From Vicia villosa (Eukaryota; Streptophyta; Magnoliopsida; Fabales; Fabaceae), in the NCBI RefSeq assembly GCF_029867415.1, contig NC_081180.1, forward strand, positions 149,225,068 to 149,289,067: a stretch of 64,000 nt of DNA, in the 5' to 3' direction. Positions 43,391 to 54,191 of the stretch are shown here, in pieces. A program made the position numbers and the translations under genes. Numbering within the stretch: the first letter of the stretch is position 1; each line of letters opens with the position of its first letter. The notes under the pieces were generated by a model. That model saw nothing but the letters and a program-made list of their open reading frames with translations, was not told the DNA's origin and did not search any database.

Positions 43391-43651
43391 ATGAGACTTA
43401 TCCTTGTCTGTCTCCATCTTCGAAGTTGTCTGTCTACCATCAAGCTGATTCTTCCTCCTCGAAACCCTCTCCCTGATGGTTTCAGATCTGATCTTCATTG
43501 TCCTTTCCATCAAGGGGCAGCGGGCCATGATTTAGAAAGATGTTTCCCTTTGAAGGCCAGAGTTCAAGAGTTGGTTAGATCAAAGTTGTTATCTTTTAAG
43601 AATGTTGGTCCCAATGTTGTCACTAATCCTTTGCCGAATCAGAATGGCTGA
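43391..43651 (+). pseudogene. Ogre-type gag, C-terminal remnant
   Basis: About 86 open codons. The last two thirds read LPDGFRSDLHCPFHQGAAGH and DLERCFPLKARVQELVRSKL, ending NPLPNQNG. CPFHQGAAGHDLERC is the same zinc-binding layout as CEFHSGGSGHTTEEC in the gag at 23613. The capsid-like core is missing, so the element cannot encode its own particle protein. The upstream ATG is probably accidental. Confidence 0.88.
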
Positions 43652-45602
43652 AAACGGGTCAAAGACAATTATCTCCCTAAAGCCAGTGTATCAAGACAGG
43701 ACAGCTCATCCTTGTTGCTGATTAGTCACTAGGCCTTGTTTCTTTACTGTTTGCATTTCCTTAATTGTGCTGTTTACTTTTAGACTTTGTTTGTTTATGA
43801 ATGGTGATTTTAATGAAATGAGCATCGTATGTTTGAATTCATTTTCATCTACTATGTCTATGTTTATGCTTCTTTTACAAAAATAAAAAAAATAAAAAAA
43901 AATTCTATTTTGCTTTCTCTATCAAACTTGTGTTTTACGCAAAGATTGGAGGGAGGATGATGACAACGAAGTACCCAGGTTGTTGAACTGTATGCTTTCA
44001 AATAAAACTTTGCTGACGACGTACAGGCATTGTTTCAATTCCCAAACACTGGAGAAATAAGGAAGTTAATCCCTCGTCAACCCCTTTGAGCCTAGAAGTT
44101 GGTGTTTCTTTCTGTACAAAATAACCCACATTTTAACCCGGGGCAGGGTAGTTCCCAGTTAATTTGGTTGTGCATTCTATTTTAAGAGAATCATTCAATA
44201 CACCTTTCAACAAGTGTTTTAATCACAAGCTTTCCTCCGCATACATCAAAGAAATATTGGAGACGCCGAGCAAAAGTCGATGATGGTTCATTATAATCAT
44301 TAAGCAAGGTAGTCACTATCGTTCAGAAAAAAAGTATCAAAAAATAAAATAAAATCAAAGAAAAGCCTGCTAAGTCAAAATCAAAAAATGACTTAGGCAA
44401 AAATTAAGGCATCCCGCTGACAGTAAGTTCAAAATAAACAGTTCAGGCAAAAGTTAGGGATATCAAAAGAAGGAAAAAGAAGAGATAAGTCAATAAATTC
44501 TTGAACCACAAAATGTTGTGACTATCAAAAGGAAGAAGTGACTGCCATCTCTAAGTTTTTCTTGGCTTGTGAACTATCATCATTACAACAGATAAAATTG
44601 CAGAAGTCTCTTAGAACCTGAATGCATATTTTGAATTAACTGAGTTTAGGACTGAAGATCATCACGAAGATGGGGTGGGTTACAAAAATTTTGAGCCTTA
44701 TACCTTTTATTTTTTAAATCGTGAACCTGACCACGTTACAACCTTCAAAAGCCCTAATTGAAGCAAGGTTTATTTTGAAAGCATACTACAACAAGGTTGC
44801 GTAAGCTGACTCCCAAGAGATTTACCAATCATTTATGTTGATACCATATCTTTGCTTTATCTTTCACGTTGATTGTTTTAACCTTTATGTTTTGAACAGT
44901 GATTCCATTTTCTTTACAAAGTGACTTTGATTTCAAAAATATATTTTGAGCATTGCATTAAAATTACCATTCTTGAATGAACATTTTATTTGCAAGTAAG
45001 CACTCATCTTCTAGGAAGTTCAAACAGTCGAGAAACTTGGTCAGTGATCCTATCAGGGGCACGTTACTTTAAGATCCTGTTGTTCATATGTTTAATCAAG
45101 ATTTGTTGATCAGAATATCTTCTTCAAGATGTATACTATGGCAAGTCTTCCCAACATTCATTTCAAGAATTGAATATGTGATCAGTTCATCCCTAACATA
45201 GTTCAATTGAAGCCATGATCAGTTAACTTGCAACAATTATTCAATCAGGGGCAATCTTCTTCAGCAATCCTCAAGCATAGTTTATCAGTCCTTCTCAAAG
45301 GATCATTTGTTTGATACAGTTATCAGTGTGACAAGAAGTTTGTTCAAGCATCTTCTTTCCAAGCAGAGTTTTCAGAGTTCCCGTGTTGAGGAATCAAAGC
45401 TCCAATCTTGCCTCACAAAAGAGTCAATCTCAGTTGTCATAAATAAATACATTGCATTGAGCATTCATCATGCATAGAAAAATTTAACATCATGCATAAA
45501 AACAAATTCATGCTCATTTATATTTTTCCAAGTCTTATTGTTATCAACATCTTACCTTGAGATCAAAGTCCAACTTACTTGGCATTGACCTTTAATATTA
45601 CT
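43652..45602 (+). other. Non-coding interior with block shared with 17451 element
   Basis: About 1.95 kb. The part from 43995 to 44800 matches 24070-24905 by eye. No protease, RT or integrase motif in any frame. Confidence 0.7.
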
Positions 45603-46147
45603 CAATCACGCTTTACTCTTGATTGATCTTTATTTATATTCAATCATGTTTTACTCTTGATGTTGTTTGATCATGCTTTACTCTCGGTTGGTGTCTCAAT
45701 CATGTTTTACCCTTGATGTTGTTCAATCATGTTTTACTCTTGATGACCTTTGATATTGTCCAATCATGTTTTACTCTTGATTGTCTTTGATGATGTTCAA
45801 TCATGTTTTAGTCTTGATTGCCTATGATGTTATCCAATCGTGGTTTACTCTTGATTGCTTTTGATACTATTCAATCATGTTTTAGTCTTGATTGCCTATG
45901 ATGTTATCCAATCATGGTTTACTCTTGATTGCTTTTGATACTATTTAATCATGTTTTAGTCTTGATTGCCTATGATGATGTTCAATCATGTTTTACTCTT
46001 GAATGCCTCTGTCAATTTATACTCCTTTCCAAATTCATTCATGTTTTACTCTTGAATTATTTCTGATGTGGGTTCCAGAGATTTTTCTTTCTGAACATCT
46101 CTGTTGATTTCCTGTCCAAAGTTCCTTTCACGTTTTACTCTTGAAAG
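45603..46147 (+). repeat. Hairpin minisatellite, unit core CAATCA-TGTTTTACTCT-TGATTG
   Basis: About 14 units, 26-90 bp apart. Most have AATCA/TGATT arms around an 11-nt loop. The last two have ATTCA/TGAAT (46037-46057) and CTTTCA/TGAAAG (46125-46147): arms changed on both sides, loop kept. A few units pair imperfectly (45989 region, 45672 region). Sequence is unrelated to the array at 25785. Confidence 0.9.
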
Positions 46148-46404
46148 CTTCTGTCGACTGTTTCTTTCTTTTGTGAAGTCCGATTCTATTCCTGGATGAC
46201 TTATACCTTTTCCCCAACGGAGTCTGTTTATTTCTCCCCTGTGGTGTCCTGTTTCCATCTCGTGGAAATCATATGCATTCATAATCATAAGCATTACATT
46301 GCATCTCAGGTTCAAAAATTGTGTTTTTATATATATTTAAGTCTCTTCAATCACGTCGAAACAAAGATTTCCAATCTTCACATCTCTGGATAGAAGAAAC
46401 TTAA
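46148..46404 (+). other. Spacer before PPT
   Basis: Non-coding. Small frames on both strands have no domain. Confidence 0.4.
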
Positions 46405-46415
46405 ATAGGGGCATC
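46405..46415 (+). promoter_or_regulatory. Polypurine tract
   Basis: ATAGGGGCATC adjoining the TG of the 3' LTR. Confidence 0.7.
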
Positions 46416-49400
46416 TGTTGCACCCCAATTTTTGAGCTCTGAGATCCCATCATTTTTCTAAGTATCATGATCATTATCATTATCATTTATCATCATGCAT
46501 ATTGTTATTTACTAACAAAAAAATAAAAAGAAAAAAAGAGTTTGTTGCTTGTGTGTTAAAAACAGGAGAATGATCAAGAGAAAGCTGAAGAAATTAGGGT
46601 TTTGAGGCCCACATGAGGTTCAACATTATCTCAAGACTCAAAGGTTCCTCCAATCAATATTCAAGTCCAAGGATGGCTCAGTTTAAGGCAGACAACTCTC
46701 CAGATCGCCTGAAGCACCAAATTAGGGTTTTGACCTAATTTCACCAGAGGATTGACTTTTAATCAGGAGATGATTCCAAGACTCAAATTATGATTCAAAG
46801 GCCTTCAAATCAACATTATAGTCCATTCATGTCATTCAATTGAAAAGAAGACCTTGATTCATTGAAAGATCGCAAAAGTGCGGTTCATTTGAAAAAAGTC
46901 AACTGCAGTCAAAAATCAAGATTTTTGGTCAACATCAATTATTTGAAGTAATATTCATCATTTGATCAAGGATTGATCATAATTCATCAAGAAAAGTTCA
47001 GAAATCAACAAAACTCAAAATTGCAAAATTAAGGTTTTTGACATAAAAGTCAACTGAACTTTGACCAGCCATAACTCTCTACTCGTTCATCATAAAAATT
47101 ACAACCGAAGCTCATTCTCAAGGAAATTCAATTCTCTACAACTTTGATGTTGGTTCCGAGGTCAAGAAATGCTTCCGCCTAAGAGATATAAGCCAAAACA
47201 TTACAGGTCATTTTCAAAGTCAACAAAAAGCAGTTTTTTGTCAAAGCCCATATCATCAAGATAACTTCTCCAAATGCAAAAACGCTTCCAAAGTGGCTTG
47301 TAGAGGACATCTTGGGCTTTCCAAAAAGTATAAGAACACTTTCATAGGATCAAAATTGAGGGAGATATGCCTTGATGAAGTTGACCTTTTTTGGAAGAAT
47401 GCATGAAACAAGTAATGACCAAAATTTGATTTTTTTTCAAAAAGGCCAATTCTTTTGTGATTCAATCTTGATTCTCATATGTTTAAAGATATTCACAACC
47501 TATCCATGGTTCATGACATTTTTTATTTCATTTTTTATTGAATTTTATTTATTTAAAATTCAATTAAAGTGAGATAATTCAAAGATATTATCAAAGATGC
47601 TTATGGTTGCCAATCAAGACTAATTCAAAGATGCTTCAAGATAATATTTGAGATTGGAAAGAATAACACTTGAGTGTTTTAACCATGGTTAAGCAAATGC
47701 ACTTATTGAAAAAATATTCCATTTTATATTCTTTTCCAAAATCAATCATGAAAATTCCAACTTGCAAGAGTTCAAGATCAAATCATTTGCCTATAAATAG
47801 AGATTCATTTTTCTTCATTCAAAGGGAGGAACAAGAGGAGAGCACAACAACAAACACCAAAGCCATAGCATAAGTTTTATATTTTCCAAAAGTTTCAAGA
47901 AACTTGTAAAAATCAAGGCTCATTCAAATAGCCACTTTCAATCAATTTCAATCACTCTATTCCACTCTTGGGACATCATAGAGTAAGTACAATGTAATTT
48001 TTAATATGTAGTAGTGTTAGGAGTTCATGAATTAAAAACTCCATATTTATGCATATTTTCAATTTCTCAAAAAAATATTTTAATTTTAGTTTTAAGTTGA
48101 TAAAATGTTTATTTAATTTTTAACATAAAAATATTTTATTTCTTTTCATAATTAATTTATTTTGCTTAATTAATTAGTAATTATGTAAATATTGCTTTTT
48201 TTTAATTATTTTCAACCAATCAAAAAACTCCAAAAATATTTTCCTTTTAGATTTAGGTTTATATTTTTATAATCTAATATTTGACATAAAAATATTTTAT
48301 TTTTATTCATAGTTAATTTATTTTGCTTAATTAATTAGTAATTATGTATATATTTGCTTTTTTTTTAATTATTTCTAACCTATCAAAAAATTCGAAAAAA
48401 AAATATTTTATTTTGTTAAATTAGGTTTATATATCATATACTAATTTTATACATAACTAGATTTATTTTTCTTGTTAAGTTTAATCATTTGTATAATTAT
48501 TTGTTTAATTAGCTTGCTAACTAACTTAAAATCGATTCCAAAAAAAAAATCACAAAAAGAATGAGTTAAATTTAATTTGTTTTATATTTATTTTTGTATA
48601 TTATTTGATATTATTTCTTATCTTTTTCCTTTGTCCCGAATCAGAATAAAAGATCAAATATGGCAGAGATTGTATGCAGTTGATTTAAGACTTTCGGAAA
48701 TTTATTGTGTAGTCGCTATGATTCTATCAAGCTTCTGATAAATTTTCATTAACTTTAAATCCGAGATCATCATTCACTCACCATCGATCTTCACTAACAT
48801 CGTGAATATACTTGACTAGCTTCAAGATGATTCACGTGCTAACATACTAACAATTAACTTTAAATTCCGCATTTTATTATATTGTTCTTTATATTTCTTG
48901 CTTTATACTTTATTTTATCATTCATCATATTTGTGTTTATGTTATTTTCTCTTTGTCCATTTGGACATATTATTTATATTTCTGCTATTTTTTCTTTGTC
49001 CATTTGGACATATTATTTATATTTCTGCTATTTTTTCTTTGTCCATTCGGACATATTATTTATATTTCTGCTATTTTTTCTTTGTTCATTTGGACATATT
49101 ATTTATGTTTCCGCTATTTTTTCTTTGTCCATTTGGACATATTATTTATGTTTCCGCTATTTTTTCTTTGTCCAATTGGACATATTATTTATGTTGCCGC
49201 TATTTTTCTTTGTCCATTTGGACATATTATTTATGCTTCCGTTATTTTTTCTTTGTCCATTTGGACGCATTGTTTTTGTTTCCGTCATCTTCCTTTTGTC
49301 CACTTGGACCATATTTTTACCTTAAGCTAAAACATTAATAATCAAGATAAAACTTAAAAAAAAAGCACTTTGCACACTTGCACCTCTATGGTTCTCCCTC

Positions 49401-49901
49401 TTATTACTTTTTTTTTAATCATACCATCATTTAAGAAAAGTATTAAATGCATAGGAAAGGTCTTATAAATTGAGAGTAGATAACTCCTAATTGCTTGCTC
49501 AAACGCTTTCATTTTCAAACAACGTATTTTCAAAACTTCTCATCTATTTTCAAAACTTTCATCTGGTATTTGAAGGGCATTATTCCCGGTGAAACTCTTC
49601 AGAGACCTATGTGACATATTGTCCATCTTCACTTCTTCTATTTTCAAATCAATAAAGCATTTAAAAAAGTGAGCTAAGCAATTAAGAGCCCATGGATAAC
49701 CATGGATACAAAGGGTGCTTAAAACCTTCCCTTTGTATAACCAACCCCCTGAACCCAAAATCTGTCAAAAGGTCTTTCCTGTTCTTTTATGCCTTTCCTA
49801 AATGTTGGATAAAATAAAAGTCGATGCGACTCTTGCAAAAATATAAAATAATAAAAAAAAAAGAGCAAGGAGTCAGTTCGTAAAAAAAAACCGAGTTTAC
49901 A
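46416..49901 (+). repeat. 3' LTR (3,486 bp)
   Basis: 45 bp shorter than the 5' LTR, close to one unit of the tandem array, which here has nine units (about 48952-49312). TATA box at 47792-47799. Other differences are scattered single bases. Confidence 0.93.
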
Positions 49902-49906
49902 GTATC
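49902..49906. repeat. Target site duplication GTATC, right copy
   Basis: Matches 38897-38901. Confidence 0.95.
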
Positions 49907-50640
49907 CCTTATGGTGGTGGGACAACGATAGCTAATTCCCATTGTGTGGAATTAGTGAGAGAAGTAGCCGAATCTTTATGGTGGTGGATCGGTGAGATGG
50001 GTTATCCCATGTTTGGTACCACATGCATGAAGTTGCATTGTATTAGGTGTTTGATATATCATAACATGAACGGAAGTTGTCCAATGTTATAATATTGTGT
50101 GTTTGGCCAATTGTTGTATTTGGTGTATGTGTGTATAGCCTGAATCTGATCATAACTGTAATTGGGTGAATAATATGTGATTGAATATTTTATTATTTAT
50201 ATCTTATAACATTGGTTAAATGTGAATGATACTCACCCTTACAGTTGATTATTTTTCAGATTAAAGATTAGCGGCTTGTGCTGGGTGAGGATAAGTCGTA
50301 GAGTTACTTCGTTAGCACGGTTGTGTCGGTGTCATGCTCTGGTCTTGTAACACTGGGGGGAACGTCTGTTTTAGTATTTGATTGACGGATTATTTCTTAT
50401 GTGGAATAATATTTTTTTGGTTTGGATCGGTGAATTTGGATGTGAATCCCGATGTTTTATATTTATTCAGTTTGAGATAAATTCCGCTGTGTTAACATAA
50501 TTACTGAATAATGTGTTTTGAAGTTCCTCATAAGGCATGGCATTGCTTAATGTTTTAAATATTTTGAAGTTGTAATACCCTTTTCATGTTTTACTCTGAA
50601 TTTTAATTGATATTCCATGGGGTTTTAGAAGGGTGTTACA
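49907..50640 (+). repeat. 5' LTR of chromovirus-like element, second part
   Basis: 734 bp that align with 55644-56377 and end GGGTGTTACA. An open frame across the uninterrupted 3' LTR (55507-55830) is accidental. Confidence 0.92.
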
Positions 50641-50644
50641 ATAG

Positions 50645-50656
50645 TGGTATCAGAGC
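50645..50656 (+). promoter_or_regulatory. Primer binding site, initiator Met tRNA
   Basis: TGGTATCAGAGC four bases after the LTR end, the classical complement to the 3' end of plant initiator tRNA-Met. Confidence 0.9.
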
Positions 50657-53600
50657 AGGTCGGTCCGTCCGGCCAATTGTCGAGTTAGTTGAGTTGCACG
50701 ACAGTTGAATACTGTCGGCGTATTATCCCTTGGTACGCGACATGTGAGTGAATCACTGTCGGTACTTCGTTGTTTGTTGCGGAAGTTGGTTTGAAACAAG
50801 TGGGGGAGAAGCTTCGCTTCTCGGTTATGTTTCAGTTGTAAGACGATTAATTCAGTAGGCTGTTGTTGGCAACAGTGCGAACGTTGTTGGATTTGTTGTT
50901 TCCCGAATTGAAGGTGACATGGAATTAAGACTTGGCTGGTAATTAAGTTGGAGCATCTTGAAGGAGAATGATTATATGCAATTGATGATTATTTGTAGGA
51001 GAGGAAAATTAGAATGTTGCGATGTATCAGCTCTGCTGGTGTGCTGCGAAGTTGTCAGTTGAGTAGCCTTACGTCTCGGAAGGGGTTCAGCTGCAAATTT
51101 GCAAAGAGGATTGATGTCGTAATGTTTCAGAAATCGCACTTCGGCGATGGGATGTGTTGCTCAAGTTATAAGAATGTTTCGAAGTGAAGAGATATGATAG
51201 GGAGCTGTTTGGAATGTGAGCGAGTTGAAGAGAATGAGTTTTGGGGTGAGATTTTCATAAGCAAAACGCAGGAAAATTGCTGAATAGCTGCAGAACTTCG
51301 AAAATTCATAACTGGAGTTCTGGACATCCGATTTGAGTTCCGTTTGAAGCGTTGGAAAGCTAACAAGATGAACTTTGTTATAAAAATGGTTGCAGCATCT
51401 GTAACATAATTAATTGTGACAGGATGACGTTGGAAAGAGGTGAAGTTACGGTTACTCTTGTTCTTAGAACTAGACTTGTTTATTGGTGTTGCACGGGATG
51501 TCAGTGTCAGTGTTGAACGGATTGAAGGAATAATTAGAGGGTTTATTGAGAAGTAATTTTAAGAATTGAATATACCATTTGAGGAGTTTTGGAGACATCT
51601 TTTAAAGTGTCGCTACATGGCGTCGGTGTTGCCTTTTCGGGTAATGATTGGAAAGTTCATATCTTGAGTTCCGAGTGTCGGATTAATGTGCCGTTTGAAC
51701 CTACGAAGAAGAGAGATTATGTTCTACCTTATGGGAGGTTTATAAATACAATAGAGATGATCCTTTGAGTAGAGATTCCAAAGTTGGTTAAGGAAGCATG
51801 AAGATTGTTGAATAGGAATGCCTACTACCGCGATTGTTTGAAACAGAGCCGAGTAGAACATGTTGTTGATGAATAAGTTGATGAGATGTTCGGTCATAAA
51901 GATGATTTGAGTGTCGATGGATTCTAGTGAGGAGTGAATGAGTAGTAAAGGTGAAATAAACTTTAGAACGGTTGAAGTCGTATTTATGATGCCAAAGCAA
52001 TGACATGTATAAAAGAAGAATTGTAGAGAATTTCTGACACCTATTGATGTGAGGAAGACTTTGTGGGGATTTCGAGTGGAATGATACTTGGCCGCTAAAG
52101 ATGTCATGGAATTTAGAGTAAAACCACGAGTTATGAATGTTGTCGCGGTCTTTTGCTAAGATGAGGATTTTGATTTGGAACGAGATGAATAGTAATGTAC
52201 GAGTATATTAGTGATTATGAAGTTTGGAAGTACTTAACAAGTATGTGATGCTAAGTGACTATGAAGCGGATTGTGTGAAAAGTTTGGACGTTGGTGTCTC
52301 ACCGACAAGATCCAATAAGAGGGAAGTGTGCGAGTTGTAAAGACTCAAAGTGAATTATTGAACTATGACGATGTTAATGAGTTTGAGTGCAAACTCGAAA
52401 AGGACACTATTATGTAGGAACGACGGTTTATGCTTACATATGGTTGTCGGCTGTCTATTGATAAATTGAGGACTTGATCACCCTTAATCTCTTGTTGATA
52501 ATAGGCGGAATCATATAGATGGGATGGACTTGTTTTGTTACCTTAATGGTTTAGAAAGCGATGGATACTAAGCTGTGAGAATAATCGCTCACTATGTTGT
52601 GTGAACTTATAAAGAAGTGAATATGGAAGAGTGCAACATGATGGGCAAATGACTTAAGAAGAGTAATCAGAGTCGCGCAGCAAAAGTGTGATGTGGAGTA
52701 GTGTTATGAGTACTACTCGTGAGAAGTGAGGAATTAATATGTCGGAAGCCTACATAGAGAATATGTATTGATTTATATGTTGGATTTAGAATCTCGTGGA
52801 GGTAATGATGTCGTATCGAAGAATTAGAACTCTTTTGAATAATTTCCGAAATGACGAACGTGTTATTGTGGTTGTACGTAGTTAACGAGTATGTATTTGG
52901 CAAAGTTAAGACGATGAGTTGATACTATACGATGCTATAATAATTTTGTGTCGTTGTTAAGGTGATATTGTAGATTCTAGATATAATGAGGAATTATACT
53001 CTATGAAGGACGAAGTTGATTAATTCTTAAAGAGTGGGATTCAGTTTGAGCTATTATATAAGCAATGGTATATTGAGGTTGATGAGTGTGATTATAACTA
53101 CTCATGTGCACTCATTCCGATGGTTGAAATGTTTAATAGATGAAGTAAATTAGGAATTTGTTTTTGAGTGCGAGTAAGTATTGACGAGTGGTGGATTAGT
53201 ACAATGGATGGTAAAGAATGATTTTTGAACGAATGAGTAAAGAGGGCCAGAGTTGGGTATAACTCAAAAATCTAATTGGTAATGATGGTTGTAATGAAGA
53301 ATCAGAATAGTGCAGCAAAAGTGGAGTATAACGTGTTGGATGATTGTTGGTCTGACTTGAGAGGAGTCAGATAGTTGAAATTTAATGATATGAGGAATAC
53401 GATTATTGAGTTTTCTTGAAGGAAGTAGTTGGTGAAAAGTGTTAGTATTATGTTATCGCTCAAATAGAAAAGTATGTTTAAGGTTGGCACGTTCGTTAGA
53501 TGGAATGTATTACTGCAGTGTTGATCAAGTGTGATCATGCTATGGGTAAGGAATTATTTTGCACAACGTGTGCAGCGGAAATCTATATAAGTGTTGAATG

Positions 53601-54178
53601 ACAACCTTGTTCACAGATGCATATAAGTTAATGTCCTAATGTAAGTGATATTAAGTAGTAGGATATTGAGAAGGGAGGATAGGATTGTGGGAAGATCCTT
53701 GTCCTAAATAAGGTTGTGATATCGCTTTCTAGGATGGGATCCTAGTGCGTATGTATAACCTTCTAAGATGGAGAGGTTAGAGCAATGCTATACATCTTGT
53801 TGACGTGGGTGGAGTTCTCTTTCAATTTGAGGATGAATTTGATTCTAAGGTAGTACGATGAAGAATATTGTACAATTGTGATTATGCGTTGGGCGACCAT
53901 TCATGTCTTATTCAGTCATTGGGTGCATTGTGTGGGTTGTACCTCAATGTCCCATTGTTGTTAAATTTTGGAGGTATAACGAGTGGTACATCTTTGGATA
54001 GTCAAATGCGACGTAAGAGCTGAGATTGAATGCATGAGATGCGCTTCCTGTTGGTTATGTCAGATGGATTTTTGAGGATCGACTGATGGAAATGTTACAT
54101 GGGAACTGGAGAGTCAGATGAAGGACTCTATCCGGAACTTTTCACTTTAGGTATGTTTTCGAGGACGAAAACTCTTTT
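50657..54178 (+). other. Non-coding interior of chromovirus-like element
   Basis: 3.5 kb without a frame over about 130 codons on either strand. No gag, RT or integrase motif is readable. At 54091-54140 the frame VTWELESQMKDSI resembles the ATWE...YP...LF block near the end of chromovirus pol. Words such as GTGCAGCAAAAGTG recur near 52675 and 53312. The interior looks like heavily mutated coding sequence kept between functional-looking ends. Confidence 0.65.
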
Positions 54179-54191
54179 AGTGGGGGAGAGT
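54179..54191 (+). promoter_or_regulatory. Polypurine tract
   Basis: AGTGGGGGAGAGT next to TGTAACACC of the 3' LTR. Confidence 0.88.

Larger units (their letters stand above)
38902..49901 (+). mobile_element. Second pol-less Ogre-derived LTR element
   Basis: 11,000 bp, LTRs 38902-42432 and 46416-49901, PBS 42437, PPT before 46416, target duplication GTATC. The interior (about 4 kb) keeps only the C-terminal zinc-finger end of an Ogre-type gag (43391-43651). A post-pol block is shared with the element at 17451, followed by a hairpin minisatellite. LTRs differ at few positions plus one tandem unit, so it is young. It is inserted in an LTR of the chromovirus-like element; the empty site is preserved in the other LTR. 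Confidence 0.93.

Noticed and set aside
50657..54178. Host long non-coding RNA or gene between the 2.2-kb LTRs
   Set aside because: PBS and PPT at the edges and the pol-end trace at 54091 explain it as retrotransposon interior.
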